From: Paenibacillus sp. PL2-23
Lineage (GTDB): Bacteria; Bacillota; Bacilli; Paenibacillales; Paenibacillaceae
DNA: 64,000 nt
Reading direction: 5' to 3'
Assembly: GCF_040834005.1 (NCBI RefSeq)
Contig: NZ_CP162129.1
Coordinates: forward strand, 2,442,001 to 2,506,000
This document shows, one piece after another, positions 43,554 to 51,278 of the stretch (position 1 is the first letter of the stretch; the number at the start of each line of letters is the position of its first letter). The notes below the pieces were generated by a model. The model was given only the letters and a program-made list of their open reading frames with translations. It made no database searches and was not told the origin of the DNA. A program made the translations under genes and the position numbers.

Positions 43554-43737
43554 ACATCCTGCGATGTTCGTCACGGCTCTTCGTTGTTTTGAACCAATGG
43601 CTGTTTCACGGGAGACCTATATTGCCATGCGGCTGACACGCCCTCGAAAGGGGATCTCAAAAGCATCGCTGCGGACACCCACCTGCGAGAGCGGGTTCAG
43701 AAACATGTGAGTCGGACGGCATAGGCGGGTTTTTCTT
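43554..43737 (+). ncRNA. ssrS: Probable 6S RNA (ssrS)
   Basis: An RNA of about 185 nt with its own promoter and terminal T-tract, without an ORF. The 5' end ATCCTGCGATGTTCGTCACG pairs with the 3' end around GTCGGACGGCATAGGCGGG as a long closing stem with G-U pairs, leaving a purine/pyrimidine-rich middle that can form the large central bubble and terminal stem-loop of 6S RNA. The 5' CTGCG-ATGTTCGT and the 3' GGACGGCATAGGCGG resemble conserved Firmicutes 6S termini. 6S RNA mimics an open promoter and sequesters sigma-A RNA polymerase in stationary phase. The call is by eye. Confidence 0.72.
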
Positions 43738-43743
43738 TGAACG

Positions 43744-43788
43744 TGAAGAGCTTGAGCCAGCTTTCGTCTGGCTTTGGCTCTTTTTTCA
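43744..43788 (+). terminator. Terminator after the 6S RNA gene
   Basis: AAGAGC-TTGAGCCAG pairs with CTGGCTTTGGCTCTT, followed by T6. It is a second, independent terminator 10 bp after the 6S T-tract and isolates it from the next gene. Confidence 0.75.
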
Positions 43789-43846
43789 TATATGAAAACA
43801 TGGTATGATAAGAAGTATGCAGATAGCGATAGAGGGGGAATTGTTT

Positions 43847-44236
43847 TTGTTGAAGCGGACCTTGATCGGGCTGCTGCGCAGTCATGAACTGACAGGCGAC
43901 AGAGCCAAGGATCCAGTGCTGAAATCGCACATCTACAAGCTTTCCAAGGAGAAGGCTTGGGATGAGGTGGTATCCACTCTGAAGAAGATGCAAGGCTATA
44001 AGGTATTACATGAAGTGCCGTCCGTCGGTGAGATCGTCTTGGAGAAGCGTACGATGACGGGAAGGACGATGGATATTACGGTATCCGTCATTGGCGTGAA
44101 CCCTGTTACCTCGGCTGTTGATATCTACTCTGCTTCTCGTGGGTCCCTCGGCGATCTTGGCTCCAATTATCGCGTAATTATTGATATTTACCGGACTTTG
44201 GACAAGAAGCTCGCAGCTGTCAAGGTCAATAGCTGA
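43847..44236 (+). CDS. DUF1499-like small cytosolic protein
   Basis: A 129-residue protein from the TTG at 43847, which has GAGGGGG 9 bp ahead; an ATG at 43817 would add ten residues but lacks a good ribosome site. HIYKLSKEKAWDEVVSTLKK, EVPSVGEIVLEKRTMTGRTM, ITVSVIGVNPVTSAVDIYSA and GSLGDLGSNYRVIIDIYRTL resemble the DUF1499 pattern of an a/b domain ending in a 'DLG-N-R' helix. Function is unknown. Confidence 0.65.
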   Translation: MLKRTLIGLLRSHELTGDRAKDPVLKSHIYKLSKEKAWDEVVSTLKKMQGYKVLHEVPSVGEIVLEKRTMTGRTMDITVSVIGVNPVTSAVDIYSASRGSLGDLGSNYRVIIDIYRTLDKKLAAVKVNS

Positions 44237-44240
44237 TACA

Positions 44241-44280
44241 TAACAAAGCGAGTGAAGGCTTGCCTTCACTCGCTTTGTTT
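44241..44280. terminator. Bidirectional terminator
   Basis: ACAAAGCGAGTGAAGGC pairs perfectly with GCCTTCACTCGCTTTGT around TT. It lies between the convergent DUF1499-like and tpx genes. Confidence 0.9.
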
Positions 44281-44296
44281 GCGGTCTATTGTTCCT

Positions 44297-44815
44297 CTAG
44301 ATCAAAGCTTTAGCCGCCTCGATCGCTTGCTCGTAGTTCGGATGCTCCGTCATTTCGGCCAGGTATTCAACATATGTAAGCTTGTTGCTGCCGTCGATAA
44401 CGAATATGGAGCGCATGTCGAGTGCTAATTCCTTGATCAGAACGCCATAAGCTTCTCCGAAGCTGTTGTTCTTGTAATCGGACAGCATGACCACTTTATC
44501 GACGCCTGCAGCACCGCACCAGCGCGCTTGCGCGAATGGCGTATCGACGCTGACTGTCAGAATAACAACGTTGTCACCAAGAGCGGCTGCCGCTTCGTTG
44601 AATCGACGGGTTTGCGCGTCGCAGACGCCTGTGTCGATGGATGGAATGACACTGATCAGCTTCACCTTGCCGGCGTAATCCTGAAGGGATACGGTTTCGG
44701 TCAAAGATTTGTTCAGTGTGAAGTCTGGAGCTTGGTCTCCTGCTTTCAGCTCTGGACCGATGAGTGTGATTGGATTTCCTTTAAGCGTTGCTGCGCCTGT
44801 ACGTTCTTGTGCCAT
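44297..44815 (-). CDS. tpx: Thiol peroxidase Tpx
   Basis: A 172-residue atypical 2-Cys peroxiredoxin. APDFTLNKSLTETVSLQDYA opens the thioredoxin fold, SVIPSIDTGVCDAQTRRFNE holds the peroxidatic Cys, and SVDTPFAQARWCGAAGVDKV holds the resolving Cys. It reduces lipid and hydrogen peroxides using thioredoxin. The ATG at 44815 has GAGGAGG 9 bp ahead; a frame from 44884 overlaps the promoter. Divergent from a LysR regulator, a layout typical of local control. Confidence 0.95.
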   Translation of the reverse strand: MAQERTGAATLKGNPITLIGPELKAGDQAPDFTLNKSLTETVSLQDYAGKVKLISVIPSIDTGVCDAQTRRFNEAAAALGDNVVILTVSVDTPFAQARWCGAAGVDKVVMLSDYKNNSFGEAYGVLIKELALDMRSIFVIDGSNKLTYVEYLAEMTEHPNYEQAIEAAKALI

Positions 44816-44860
44816 AATTAACGGTTCCTCCTCGGGATGAAATAGTAATGGTACGAGAAC

Positions 44861-44890
44861 ATTATAATCGTTACAAAAGACCATTGTCCA
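44861..44890 (-). promoter_or_regulatory. Candidate tpx promoter
   Basis: On the minus strand TGGACA (44890-44885) and TATAAT (44866-44861) are 18 bp apart and read toward tpx. CCATTGTCCAATAAATGG, an imperfect inverted repeat, covers the -35 region and could be an operator for the divergent LysR protein. Confidence 0.5.
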
Positions 44891-44948
44891 ATAAATGGCG
44901 TATGTAGTTGCAGTAAAACAGAATGGGTTACGGGAGAGACCGGTACGT

Positions 44949-45848
44949 ATGGAACTTCGACAGCTTTATTATTTCGTAAAAGTCGCAAGGAAAGAACATG
45001 TCACACAAGCTGCGGAGGAGCTTCACGTCGCGCAATCTGCCGTCAGCCGTCAAATTCACCAATTGGAGGAGGAGCTTGGGGTCAAGCTGTTCGTCCAGAA
45101 GGGGAGAAATCTTCAACTAACGCCAGTGGGATCGCTGTTCTTGAAGCGGGCGGAGGTCATTCTGGCCGATCTGGAGCGCGCTGTCATTGAGATACATGAA
45201 TTTCTGGACCCTGAGAAGGGGGAGATTCGACTGGGCTTTCCACACAGCCTGGGTATATCGCTAATCCCGCAAGTGGTGGCGTCCTTCCGGAAGCTGCATC
45301 CTGATGTGAAATTCCGGTTCAAGCAAGGTATGTATCCTACACTGATCCGGGATTTAATTAAGGGTGATATTGATCTCGCTTTCATTTCCCCCTTCCCCAA
45401 GGAGCATGAGCAGGTGTGCGGAGAGGTGCTGCTGACGGAGGAGCTGTATGCCATACTGCCGCCAGGGCATCCATTGTCGGGGGAGCATGCCATCGAGCTT
45501 CATCAGCTGCAGGAGGAGACGTTTGTCCTGTTCAGCGAAGGGTATTCGCTTCGTCCTATTGTATGGGACGCTTGTCTGCAGGCAGGCTTCGAGCCGAAGA
45601 TCGGCTTCGAGGGAGAGGAGACGGATACAATCAGAGGCCTTGTAGCGGCGGGGATGGGCGTCAGTGTGCTGCCTGAGCTTGCGCTGCATCATACTGGACC
45701 GCTGCAGCCGGCTAAGGTTCGTATCATCAACCCTGTTGTGACCCGAACAATTGGACTTATACATCGCAGCAATGAGAAGCTGCCGCTGGTAGCTAAGGTG
45801 TTCCATAATTTCCTGCTCCGTTATTTCCATAGCGAGAAGGAGCTGTAG
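44949..45848 (+). CDS. LysR-family transcriptional regulator (GltC-like)
   Basis: A 299-residue regulator. MELRQLYYFVKVARKEHVTQ, AAEELHVAQSAVSRQIHQLE and LFVQKGRNLQLTPVGSLFL form the winged helix-turn-helix, and the rest is a substrate-binding domain (EIRLGFPHSLGISLIPQVV, RDLIKGDIDLAFISPFPKE). The N-terminus is closest by eye to GltC-type proteins, but glt genes are not nearby. The ATG at 44949 is chosen (GGGAGAG ahead). It diverges from tpx, so tpx is a plausible target; the effector is unknown. Confidence 0.9.
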   Translation: MELRQLYYFVKVARKEHVTQAAEELHVAQSAVSRQIHQLEEELGVKLFVQKGRNLQLTPVGSLFLKRAEVILADLERAVIEIHEFLDPEKGEIRLGFPHSLGISLIPQVVASFRKLHPDVKFRFKQGMYPTLIRDLIKGDIDLAFISPFPKEHEQVCGEVLLTEELYAILPPGHPLSGEHAIELHQLQEETFVLFSEGYSLRPIVWDACLQAGFEPKIGFEGEETDTIRGLVAAGMGVSVLPELALHHTGPLQPAKVRIINPVVTRTIGLIHRSNEKLPLVAKVFHNFLLRYFHSEKEL

Positions 45849-45876
45849 CCATCAGCAGCGGCTGCTGGACGGGAAG

Positions 45877-45919
45877 AGCCCCCTGGATGATCGTCATTGA
45901 TCAACCAGGGGGCTCTTGG
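45877..45919. terminator. Bidirectional terminator
   Basis: AAGAGCCCCCTGG pairs with CCAGGGGGCTCTT around an internal region containing ATGATC and GATCA. It separates the convergent LysR and protease genes. Confidence 0.8.
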
Positions 45920-45935
45920 CTGTTGCTGGGCTATT

Positions 45936-46604
45936 CTATTCTTCCCGGCTCTGTGTGAACATCAGAATATACCGGATGAGCTCCAGCAGGGAGAGAAGGG
46001 CGGCAGCGACATATGTTAAAGCGGCTGCGTTAAGCACCTTGGCCACTCCGCGCTCCTCGTCTTGCGTGACAAAGCCTTGCGACAGCATCAGGGCGCGTGC
46101 CCGATTGCTTGCGTTAAATTCGACAGGCAGCGTAATGAGTTGGAAGGCTACCGCTGCGGAGAATAATACGATCCCCAGTCCCAGCAGGCTGAACTGCTGC
46201 ATCAGGATGCCGGCGATAAGCAGGAATGGCGCGATACCGGAAGCGATATTGACGACTGGGAAGATGCGGTGGCGCGCCACCAGGAACGGGTACTTCACGG
46301 AATGCTGTATGGCATGGCCAACCTCGTGGCAAGCAACCGAAACGGCTGAAATCGTACTTTCGTAATAAACCGGCTCAGACAGGCGCACAACGCGATGAAT
46401 GGGGTCGTAATGATCCGTAAGCGTGCCGGGAATCGGTTCAATAGGGACATCATATAGTCCATTATGGTCCAGCATTCTTCTTGCTGCTTGATAGCCGGTT
46501 AGTCCGCTGCTGGTCTCCACCTTCGTCCATTTCTTGAATGTGCCTTTGACGCGAAATTGCGCCCACAGCGATAATGCAAAAGCGGCAATAATCATGATGT
46601 ACAT
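45936..46604 (-). CDS. Membrane zinc metallopeptidase (YugP-like)
   Basis: A 222-residue protein. AVSVACHEVGHAIQHSVKYP holds the HEXXH zinc motif, preceded by a hydrophobic start and GYQAARRMLDHNGLYDVPIE. Two or three membrane segments follow (FPVVNIASGIAPFLLIAGIL, LGLGIVLFSAAVAFQLITLP), then PVEFNASNRARALMLSQG, a conserved block of the family. It is a neutral zinc metallopeptidase of unsettled substrate, anchored in the membrane. Downstream of the MerR gene and in the same direction. Confidence 0.9.
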   Translation of the reverse strand: MYIMIIAAFALSLWAQFRVKGTFKKWTKVETSSGLTGYQAARRMLDHNGLYDVPIEPIPGTLTDHYDPIHRVVRLSEPVYYESTISAVSVACHEVGHAIQHSVKYPFLVARHRIFPVVNIASGIAPFLLIAGILMQQFSLLGLGIVLFSAAVAFQLITLPVEFNASNRARALMLSQGFVTQDEERGVAKVLNAAALTYVAAALLSLLELIRYILMFTQSREE

Positions 46605-46640
46605 GGTTTCATTCCTCCAAGGGGTTGTGTCAGGACTTTG

Positions 46641-47081
46641 TTACATGAGAGTGCTCTTGTTCATTAGAAGCATGAGAGCTTCAATACACGCCGCAGTCTG
46701 AGGCGTTAGGCTCGTGTACAAGCGATGGGCTTGACGCGGCTTCAACTGCTTGATAACGGGCTCCAGCTCCTTCACTTCCCGTTCCAGCTGGCTTAAGTGC
46801 TGCTGGATCTCTGTCAGCTTCAAGGACAGCTGCTCCTCCGGTGTAATCCTGCTCCAAGCGTCCAAGCTCGCTTTGATCTCATCCAACGTATATTTGTCCT
46901 TTTTCATTTCCTCAATACGCTGCAGACGCAGTAAAGTTTCATGAGCGTACAATCTGTAGTTTTTGTCGGTGCGCTTGGCAGGTTCGACTAGACCCAGCGA
47001 GGTGTAGTAGTCAATGGTTCTTGCGCTGAGCTTGGCAAGCTTCGCTAACTCGCCGATTCGGTACAATGGGGCAGCCTCCAT
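46641..47081 (-). CDS. MerR-family transcriptional regulator
   Basis: A 146-residue protein. LYRIGELAKLAKLSARTIDY, YTSLGLVEPAKRTDKNYRLY and LRLQRIEEMKKDKYTLDEIK are the MerR DNA-binding domain and its linker. A coiled coil for dimerisation follows (TEIQQHLSQLEREVKELEPV). There is no Cys in the usual metal-binding place, so a metal sensor role is unlikely. The target is probably its own promoter or the protease gene 36 bp downstream; this is inferred. Confidence 0.9.
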   Translation of the reverse strand: MEAAPLYRIGELAKLAKLSARTIDYYTSLGLVEPAKRTDKNYRLYAHETLLRLQRIEEMKKDKYTLDEIKASLDAWSRITPEEQLSLKLTEIQQHLSQLEREVKELEPVIKQLKPRQAHRLYTSLTPQTAACIEALMLLMNKSTLM

Positions 47082-47236
47082 CTCATCACCGCCTTATTAT
47101 AATAAGTTCTATCATAATTTTAATAGGTATAAACTATACAGTCAAACGTGTGACAGGACTCTGCCATAAGGACTAGGCCGAATACGTGCTGCTCTTCTAC
47201 TAAACGTAACACTGAAATAGGAGAGAGGAGGTCTAA

Positions 47237-47326
47237 ATGCGAAAGATCAGGGCCATAATGCAACGATTCTTAGGCAAAAATAGTAAAAAGCTTAACGTTC
47301 GTGTCAGATTTGATGCCGAACGTTAG
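47237..47326 (+). CDS. Possible 29-residue basic leader peptide
   Basis: The frame reads MRKIRAIMQRFLGKNSKKLN and then nine more residues to a TAG at 47324-47326. GAGAGGAGG lies 7 bp before the ATG, the strongest ribosome site in this 350-bp gap, which otherwise holds no gene. The peptide is highly basic. Its stop codon falls inside a terminator hairpin. The gap lies between the MerR gene and amtB. The small size leaves chance as an alternative. Confidence 0.45.
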   Translation: MRKIRAIMQRFLGKNSKKLNVRVRFDAER

Positions 47327-47337
47327 ATTTTTTTTGT
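47293..47337 (+). terminator. Terminator overlapping the 29-codon ORF
   Basis: TAACGTTCG and CGAACGTTA pair perfectly around a 15-nt loop, followed by GATTTTTTTT. The 29-codon frame ends inside its 3' arm, so a ribosome reaching the stop codon would mask the hairpin. Confidence 0.8.
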
Positions 47338-47355
47338 AAAAAGTGAAAAAGTATA

Positions 47356-47384
47356 TTGTCAAATGAGGATCTTCCCTCTATAAT
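47356..47384 (+). promoter_or_regulatory. Promoter of amtB
   Basis: TTGTCA (47356-47361) and TATAAT (47379-47384) are spaced by exactly 17 bp. This is the closest to sigma-A consensus in the window. Confidence 0.8.
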
Positions 47385-47439
47385 GACATTAAGTCTTTCG
47401 TCATGTGTTAGGGAACATAACATTAAAGGAGTGGTCGTA

Positions 47440-48801
47440 TTGATTAAGAAGACTTTTCTCGCGTTAGGATTAATGACAATCCTCTTCCCAGTTGTGGCGT
47501 TCGCGTCTGATCCAACTGCAACACTGGACATGGGATTGAATTCACTCTGGGTCATGCTGGCATTCATTCTGGTACTATTAATGCAAGGCGGCTTTATCCT
47601 TCTGGAAGCAGGCTCAACTCGAATGAAAAATGCTGGCCACGTTGCCGGCAAAACCATCTTCACTGTAGGTCTCGCAGCACTTATCTATTGGGCATTTGGT
47701 TACGGCATCGCATTTGGCGGCGACAGCAGCATCGCGCAATTTATTGGCTGGGGCGATTTCTTCTTCGATCCACAGCTGGCAGCTGAAGAAGGCGACAGCT
47801 ACCCGAACGGCGTATTCTTCCTGTTCCAGCTCGCTTTTGCAGCTATCTCGCTTTCAATTGCATGGGGCGGATTTGCAGAACGTGCGAAATTGTCCTCCTA
47901 TATCGTCTTTACACTGTTCTTCGTAGGCTTGATCTACCCGACAGTCGCTCACTGGATTTGGGGCGGCGGCTGGCTGGCTGAAGACGGCGCGCAAGACTTC
48001 GCCGGCTCCACAGTCGTTCACTTAACAGGCGCGCTCGCTGCATTCGCGGCAACCGTTCTATTGAAGCCGCGTATCGGCAAATTCAACAAGGACGGCTCGG
48101 CTAACGAAATTTTGGGCCATAACCAAGTATTTACTGCACTTTCCGTATTGCTTCTGTGGGTTGGCTGGTTCGGCTTCAACGCAGGCTCGACAGTTGCGAT
48201 CGGCGACGGCTTCTTCACTTATGTCGCATTCACAACGATGCTTGGCGCTGGCGGCGGCGGCGTGGCGGCACTCCTCATCTCTTGGGCTGTCACTGGCAAA
48301 GCGGATATTACGACTATGCTTAACGGTACGCTTGCAGGTCTGGTTGCGATCACGGCTTCCTGCGCATTCGTTGATCCATGGGCGGCAGTTGTTATCGGTT
48401 TGGTAGCAGGCGTTCTCGTATTCTACAGCGTGAAGATGTTCGAGAAATTTAAAGTGGATGATCCTATCTACGCTCTGTCCGTTCACGGTATGGCAGGTAT
48501 TTGGGGTACGCTCGCTAATGGTATCTTCGCTACGCAAGAGCTGGCTGACAAGGTTGGTATCGGTACAGGCGGCTTGATCGACACAGGCAGCTGGAAGCAA
48601 TTGTGGGTTCAATTCGAATCCGTTGTCGTTGTCGGCATCTTCGTACTTGTGGCATCGTTCCTGGTGCTTGGCGTTATGAAGAAGATCATGGGCTTCCGCG
48701 TAACGGAAGAGCAAGAAATTATCGGACTCGACCTGAGCGAGCACGGCGCTTATGGATACCCGGAGCAACTGAAGAAGCCGGGCCAAGGCATCCAAGGTTA
48801 A
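47440..48801 (+). CDS. amtB: Ammonium transporter AmtB
   Basis: A 453-residue protein with a signal-like first segment (MIKKTFLALGLMTILFPVVA) and eleven further helices. FILLEAGSTRMKNAGHVAGK, AHWIWGGGWLAEDGAQDFAG, STVVHLTGALAAFAATVLL and ALSVHGMAGIWGTLANGIFA are Amt/Mep signatures, the last two carrying the twin His of the conduction pore. It takes up ammonium. The start is a TTG with AAAGGAG 8 bp ahead; an upstream frame overlaps the promoter. No glnK gene follows, which is unusual. Confidence 0.95.
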   Translation: MIKKTFLALGLMTILFPVVAFASDPTATLDMGLNSLWVMLAFILVLLMQGGFILLEAGSTRMKNAGHVAGKTIFTVGLAALIYWAFGYGIAFGGDSSIAQFIGWGDFFFDPQLAAEEGDSYPNGVFFLFQLAFAAISLSIAWGGFAERAKLSSYIVFTLFFVGLIYPTVAHWIWGGGWLAEDGAQDFAGSTVVHLTGALAAFAATVLLKPRIGKFNKDGSANEILGHNQVFTALSVLLLWVGWFGFNAGSTVAIGDGFFTYVAFTTMLGAGGGGVAALLISWAVTGKADITTMLNGTLAGLVAITASCAFVDPWAAVVIGLVAGVLVFYSVKMFEKFKVDDPIYALSVHGMAGIWGTLANGIFATQELADKVGIGTGGLIDTGSWKQLWVQFESVVVVGIFVLVASFLVLGVMKKIMGFRVTEEQEIIGLDLSEHGAYGYPEQLKKPGQGIQG

Positions 48802-48844
48802 TCATGAGATGATTAGCGGACTGACCGAAGGGAGAGGGCAGAGC

Positions 48845-49915
48845 ATGACTGATCCGATGAGATCGCAGCTTGCCAAGGGGATCGGCTCGGCTGATCATAT
48901 TGACGAACTGCGCTGCTTACGCGATCAATTTCACGAGCAGATGATAGCTCTCTTCCCTACGCGGCCGGTTGAACAATTGAATGAACAATTAAACGAGATG
49001 CATGACGCCATCATAGCAAGGGCGATTCAGCTCTCGGAAGCGGAAATGGCACGGTTGGGGAAAGGGTCTCCCCCCGTGCCTTACGCGTATCTATTGTTCG
49101 GCAGCGGCGGACGGAAGGAGCAAACTTTGTCCAGCGACCAGGATAGCGGCGTGGTGTATCAGGATCCTGAAAGCGGCAAAGAAGAGGCAACCAAGCAATA
49201 TTTTTTGGCGTTATGCAAGCTGATTGTAAGCAATCTAGTAGCCCTCGGCTACCCGCCTTGTGAAGGAAATGTCATGAGCGACAATGAAGGCTGGTGCAAT
49301 TCCATCAGCGATTGGGATGCCATCTTGGGCACGTGGTTCCGGGAGCCGGCTTGGGAGACGGTAAGAACGCTGCTCATTATCGCGGACGGCCGATGTGTGT
49401 ATGGCGACCATAGCCTGGTGGCGCGCCTCAAGGATCTATTTTATTCCGATACGCTCGACCACCCAGTCATCATTAGACGTATGATCGATAATACGATGCG
49501 GCACAAGGTGCTCGTCGGCATATTCGGACAGCTGCTCAGAGAGCGCTATGGCGAGGATGCGGGCAGTCTGGATATTAAATACGGCGCGTATATACCGATG
49601 GTGAATTCCGTTCGTATGCTTGCGATTCAGTCCGGCATTCGGGAGACCTCCACATTGGATCGGATTCGAAGACTGGTTGAAGCGGGCAAGCTGTCCAAGG
49701 AGGACGGCGAGATCTACGAGCAGTCGTTCCGGTTCATATTGCGGCTGCGGCTTATGACGACCGAGCAGATAGAGAATGGCGTCTACGCCAATAACGGCAA
49801 GCTGCACAAGGGCAAGATGACCAAGGAAATGACGGATGAGCTGAAGAGCAGCCTCAAGCAGGGCAAGCGGTTGCAGAGATATGTATATAAGCATACCGTT
49901 GGCCGGCTGATGTAA
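48845..49915 (+). CDS. DUF294 nucleotidyltransferase-like protein (GlnD-like)
   Basis: A 356-residue protein. YAYLLFGSGGRKEQTLSSDQ followed by DSGVVY is the nucleotidyltransferase active site (GS...Glu...Asp-x-Asp) as in PII uridylyltransferases, and the C-terminal region is the DUF294 substrate-binding part (IPMVNSVRMLAIQSGIRETS). CBS and cyclic-nucleotide domains found in many relatives are missing. It lies 43 bp after amtB, hinting at nitrogen-signal control, but no PII protein is seen. The ATG at 48845 follows GGGAGAGGG. Confidence 0.82.
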   Translation: MTDPMRSQLAKGIGSADHIDELRCLRDQFHEQMIALFPTRPVEQLNEQLNEMHDAIIARAIQLSEAEMARLGKGSPPVPYAYLLFGSGGRKEQTLSSDQDSGVVYQDPESGKEEATKQYFLALCKLIVSNLVALGYPPCEGNVMSDNEGWCNSISDWDAILGTWFREPAWETVRTLLIIADGRCVYGDHSLVARLKDLFYSDTLDHPVIIRRMIDNTMRHKVLVGIFGQLLRERYGEDAGSLDIKYGAYIPMVNSVRMLAIQSGIRETSTLDRIRRLVEAGKLSKEDGEIYEQSFRFILRLRLMTTEQIENGVYANNGKLHKGKMTKEMTDELKSSLKQGKRLQRYVYKHTVGRLM

Positions 49916-49935
49916 GAGTAAGGCGGTGGACTGTA

Positions 49936-50670
49936 ATGAAAGAGCAAAAAGGCGTTGGGCGAATGTGGAGCTTATACAAGATGGGGGGCGTTACGCCTGC
50001 CATCGCGTCGGTATTCGGTTCGCAGAACGCTCAGCAAATGGCCTTTATCCGCAATGCGAATCGCGAGCAGCGCAAGCAATCGATTATGGATACTCCTCTT
50101 ATGGATATGGAAATGGTCGTTTTCGATTTGGAGACGACTGGCTTCAACCCGAACAACGGCGACGAAATTATTTCTTTCGGCGCTGTTGTCGTTCGGGGAG
50201 GCCAGTGTGTGGAGGGAGAGTCCTTCTATAGTCTGGTTAATCCGAAGCGCCCCATTCCGAAGTCGATTGAGGAGCTTACAGGCATATCCAATGATATGGT
50301 GCAGGACGCTCCGGACTTGATGACGGTGCTGCATGATTTTATGGCGTTTATCGGCAGACGGCTGCTTGTCGCTCACTCTGCAGGCCATGACAAGCAATTT
50401 CTGAATGTAGCTCTTTGGAGAACGTCCAAGGTATATTTGAATCATCGAGTGCTGGATACCATGATGATCGCCAAGTGGCTGGAGCCAGGCAGAGACAGCT
50501 ATGGCCTGGACGAGATGCTGATCAGCGCAGGCATCCCCATTACGGTTAGACATCATGCGCTGGAGGACTCTATCATGACGGCCGAGCTGCTTGGCAAATA
50601 TTTGAAGCGAATTAAAGAACGTAACATCACAACGCTGGGCGACTTATACGCTTATCTAAGCAAGCATTAA
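49936..50670 (+). CDS. DnaQ-like 3'-5' exonuclease
   Basis: A 244-residue protein with the DEDDh exonuclease fold. MVVFDLETTGFNPNNGDEII is ExoI (Asp-x-Glu), LLVAHSAGHDKQFLNVALW is ExoII with the second Asp, and VRHHALEDSIMTAELLGKYL is ExoIII with the His and last Asp. The first 55 residues are a basic, non-conserved stretch. It is paired with the DUF294 gene (20 bp apart). This neighbour pair recurs in other bacteria as I recall, but its role is unclear. Its end overlaps the JAMM gene on the other strand by 15 bp. Confidence 0.9.
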   Translation: MKEQKGVGRMWSLYKMGGVTPAIASVFGSQNAQQMAFIRNANREQRKQSIMDTPLMDMEMVVFDLETTGFNPNNGDEIISFGAVVVRGGQCVEGESFYSLVNPKRPIPKSIEELTGISNDMVQDAPDLMTVLHDFMAFIGRRLLVAHSAGHDKQFLNVALWRTSKVYLNHRVLDTMMIAKWLEPGRDSYGLDEMLISAGIPITVRHHALEDSIMTAELLGKYLKRIKERNITTLGDLYAYLSKH

Positions 50671-51087
50671 TGGAATCGCTTGGAATTGTCCATCCAGCTG
50701 GCGATACGGCTGAACGAGCGGCCGCTCCTCGTCCATTAATGAGATCACCCAATAGCTCATGCCTGTCTGAGGCAGGAACCCCCTCTCGTCGCGCGGCGAC
50801 GGCAGCGGTGCCGAGGCAGGGTGCGAATGAAAGAAGCCGACAAGCTGTTGTCGGTTTTTTTGCATGGAGAAGAAGACGCTGGTCCATTCCACGGGGTCGA
50901 AAGCGAACGCGCGCTGCGGCCGAGGATGCGCATTCGTTATCGGGATGATGATATCGATGGCAGCGGAATGGCTGGAGCAGGCCAGAATGCCGCATGCCTC
51001 CTGAGGATATGAGGCTGTGCAGACTGTAATTAAGTTATGGTAAGTCGACTGCAGGATCGAGCAATCCCGGTTTAATGACATATCCAT
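50656..51087 (-). CDS. JAMM/MPN zinc-protease-like protein
   Basis: A 143-residue protein. SYPQEACGIL carries the upstream Glu, and GFFHSHPASAPLPSPRDERG is the JAMM metal motif His-x-His-x10-Asp with the conserved Ser. This fold removes ubiquitin-like or sulfur-carrier C-terminal residues in bacteria. The ATG at 51087 has GGAGG 6 bp ahead; the frame runs open to 51246. Its 3' end overlaps the DnaQ-like gene by 15 bp. No ThiS/MoaD-type partner is nearby, so substrate is unknown. Confidence 0.82.
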   Translation of the reverse strand: MDMSLNRDCSILQSTYHNLITVCTASYPQEACGILACSSHSAAIDIIIPITNAHPRPQRAFAFDPVEWTSVFFSMQKNRQQLVGFFHSHPASAPLPSPRDERGFLPQTGMSYWVISLMDEERPLVQPYRQLDGQFQAIPLMLA

Positions 51088-51278
51088 CATACACCTCCAT
51101 TTCATTAGTATAACAGACTTGAGGTATGAATCCGCCGCTTCATACCGAAAATGAGGATGCGGGGATAAACTTGACGGTTTTATGGCTAATGGCCCCGCTG
51201 TCTTGAGCTTGTCCCAAACGCATGATACGATGAGTCTGGTTAACACGATATCCGGAATGGAAAGAGGAATCTGGGATT

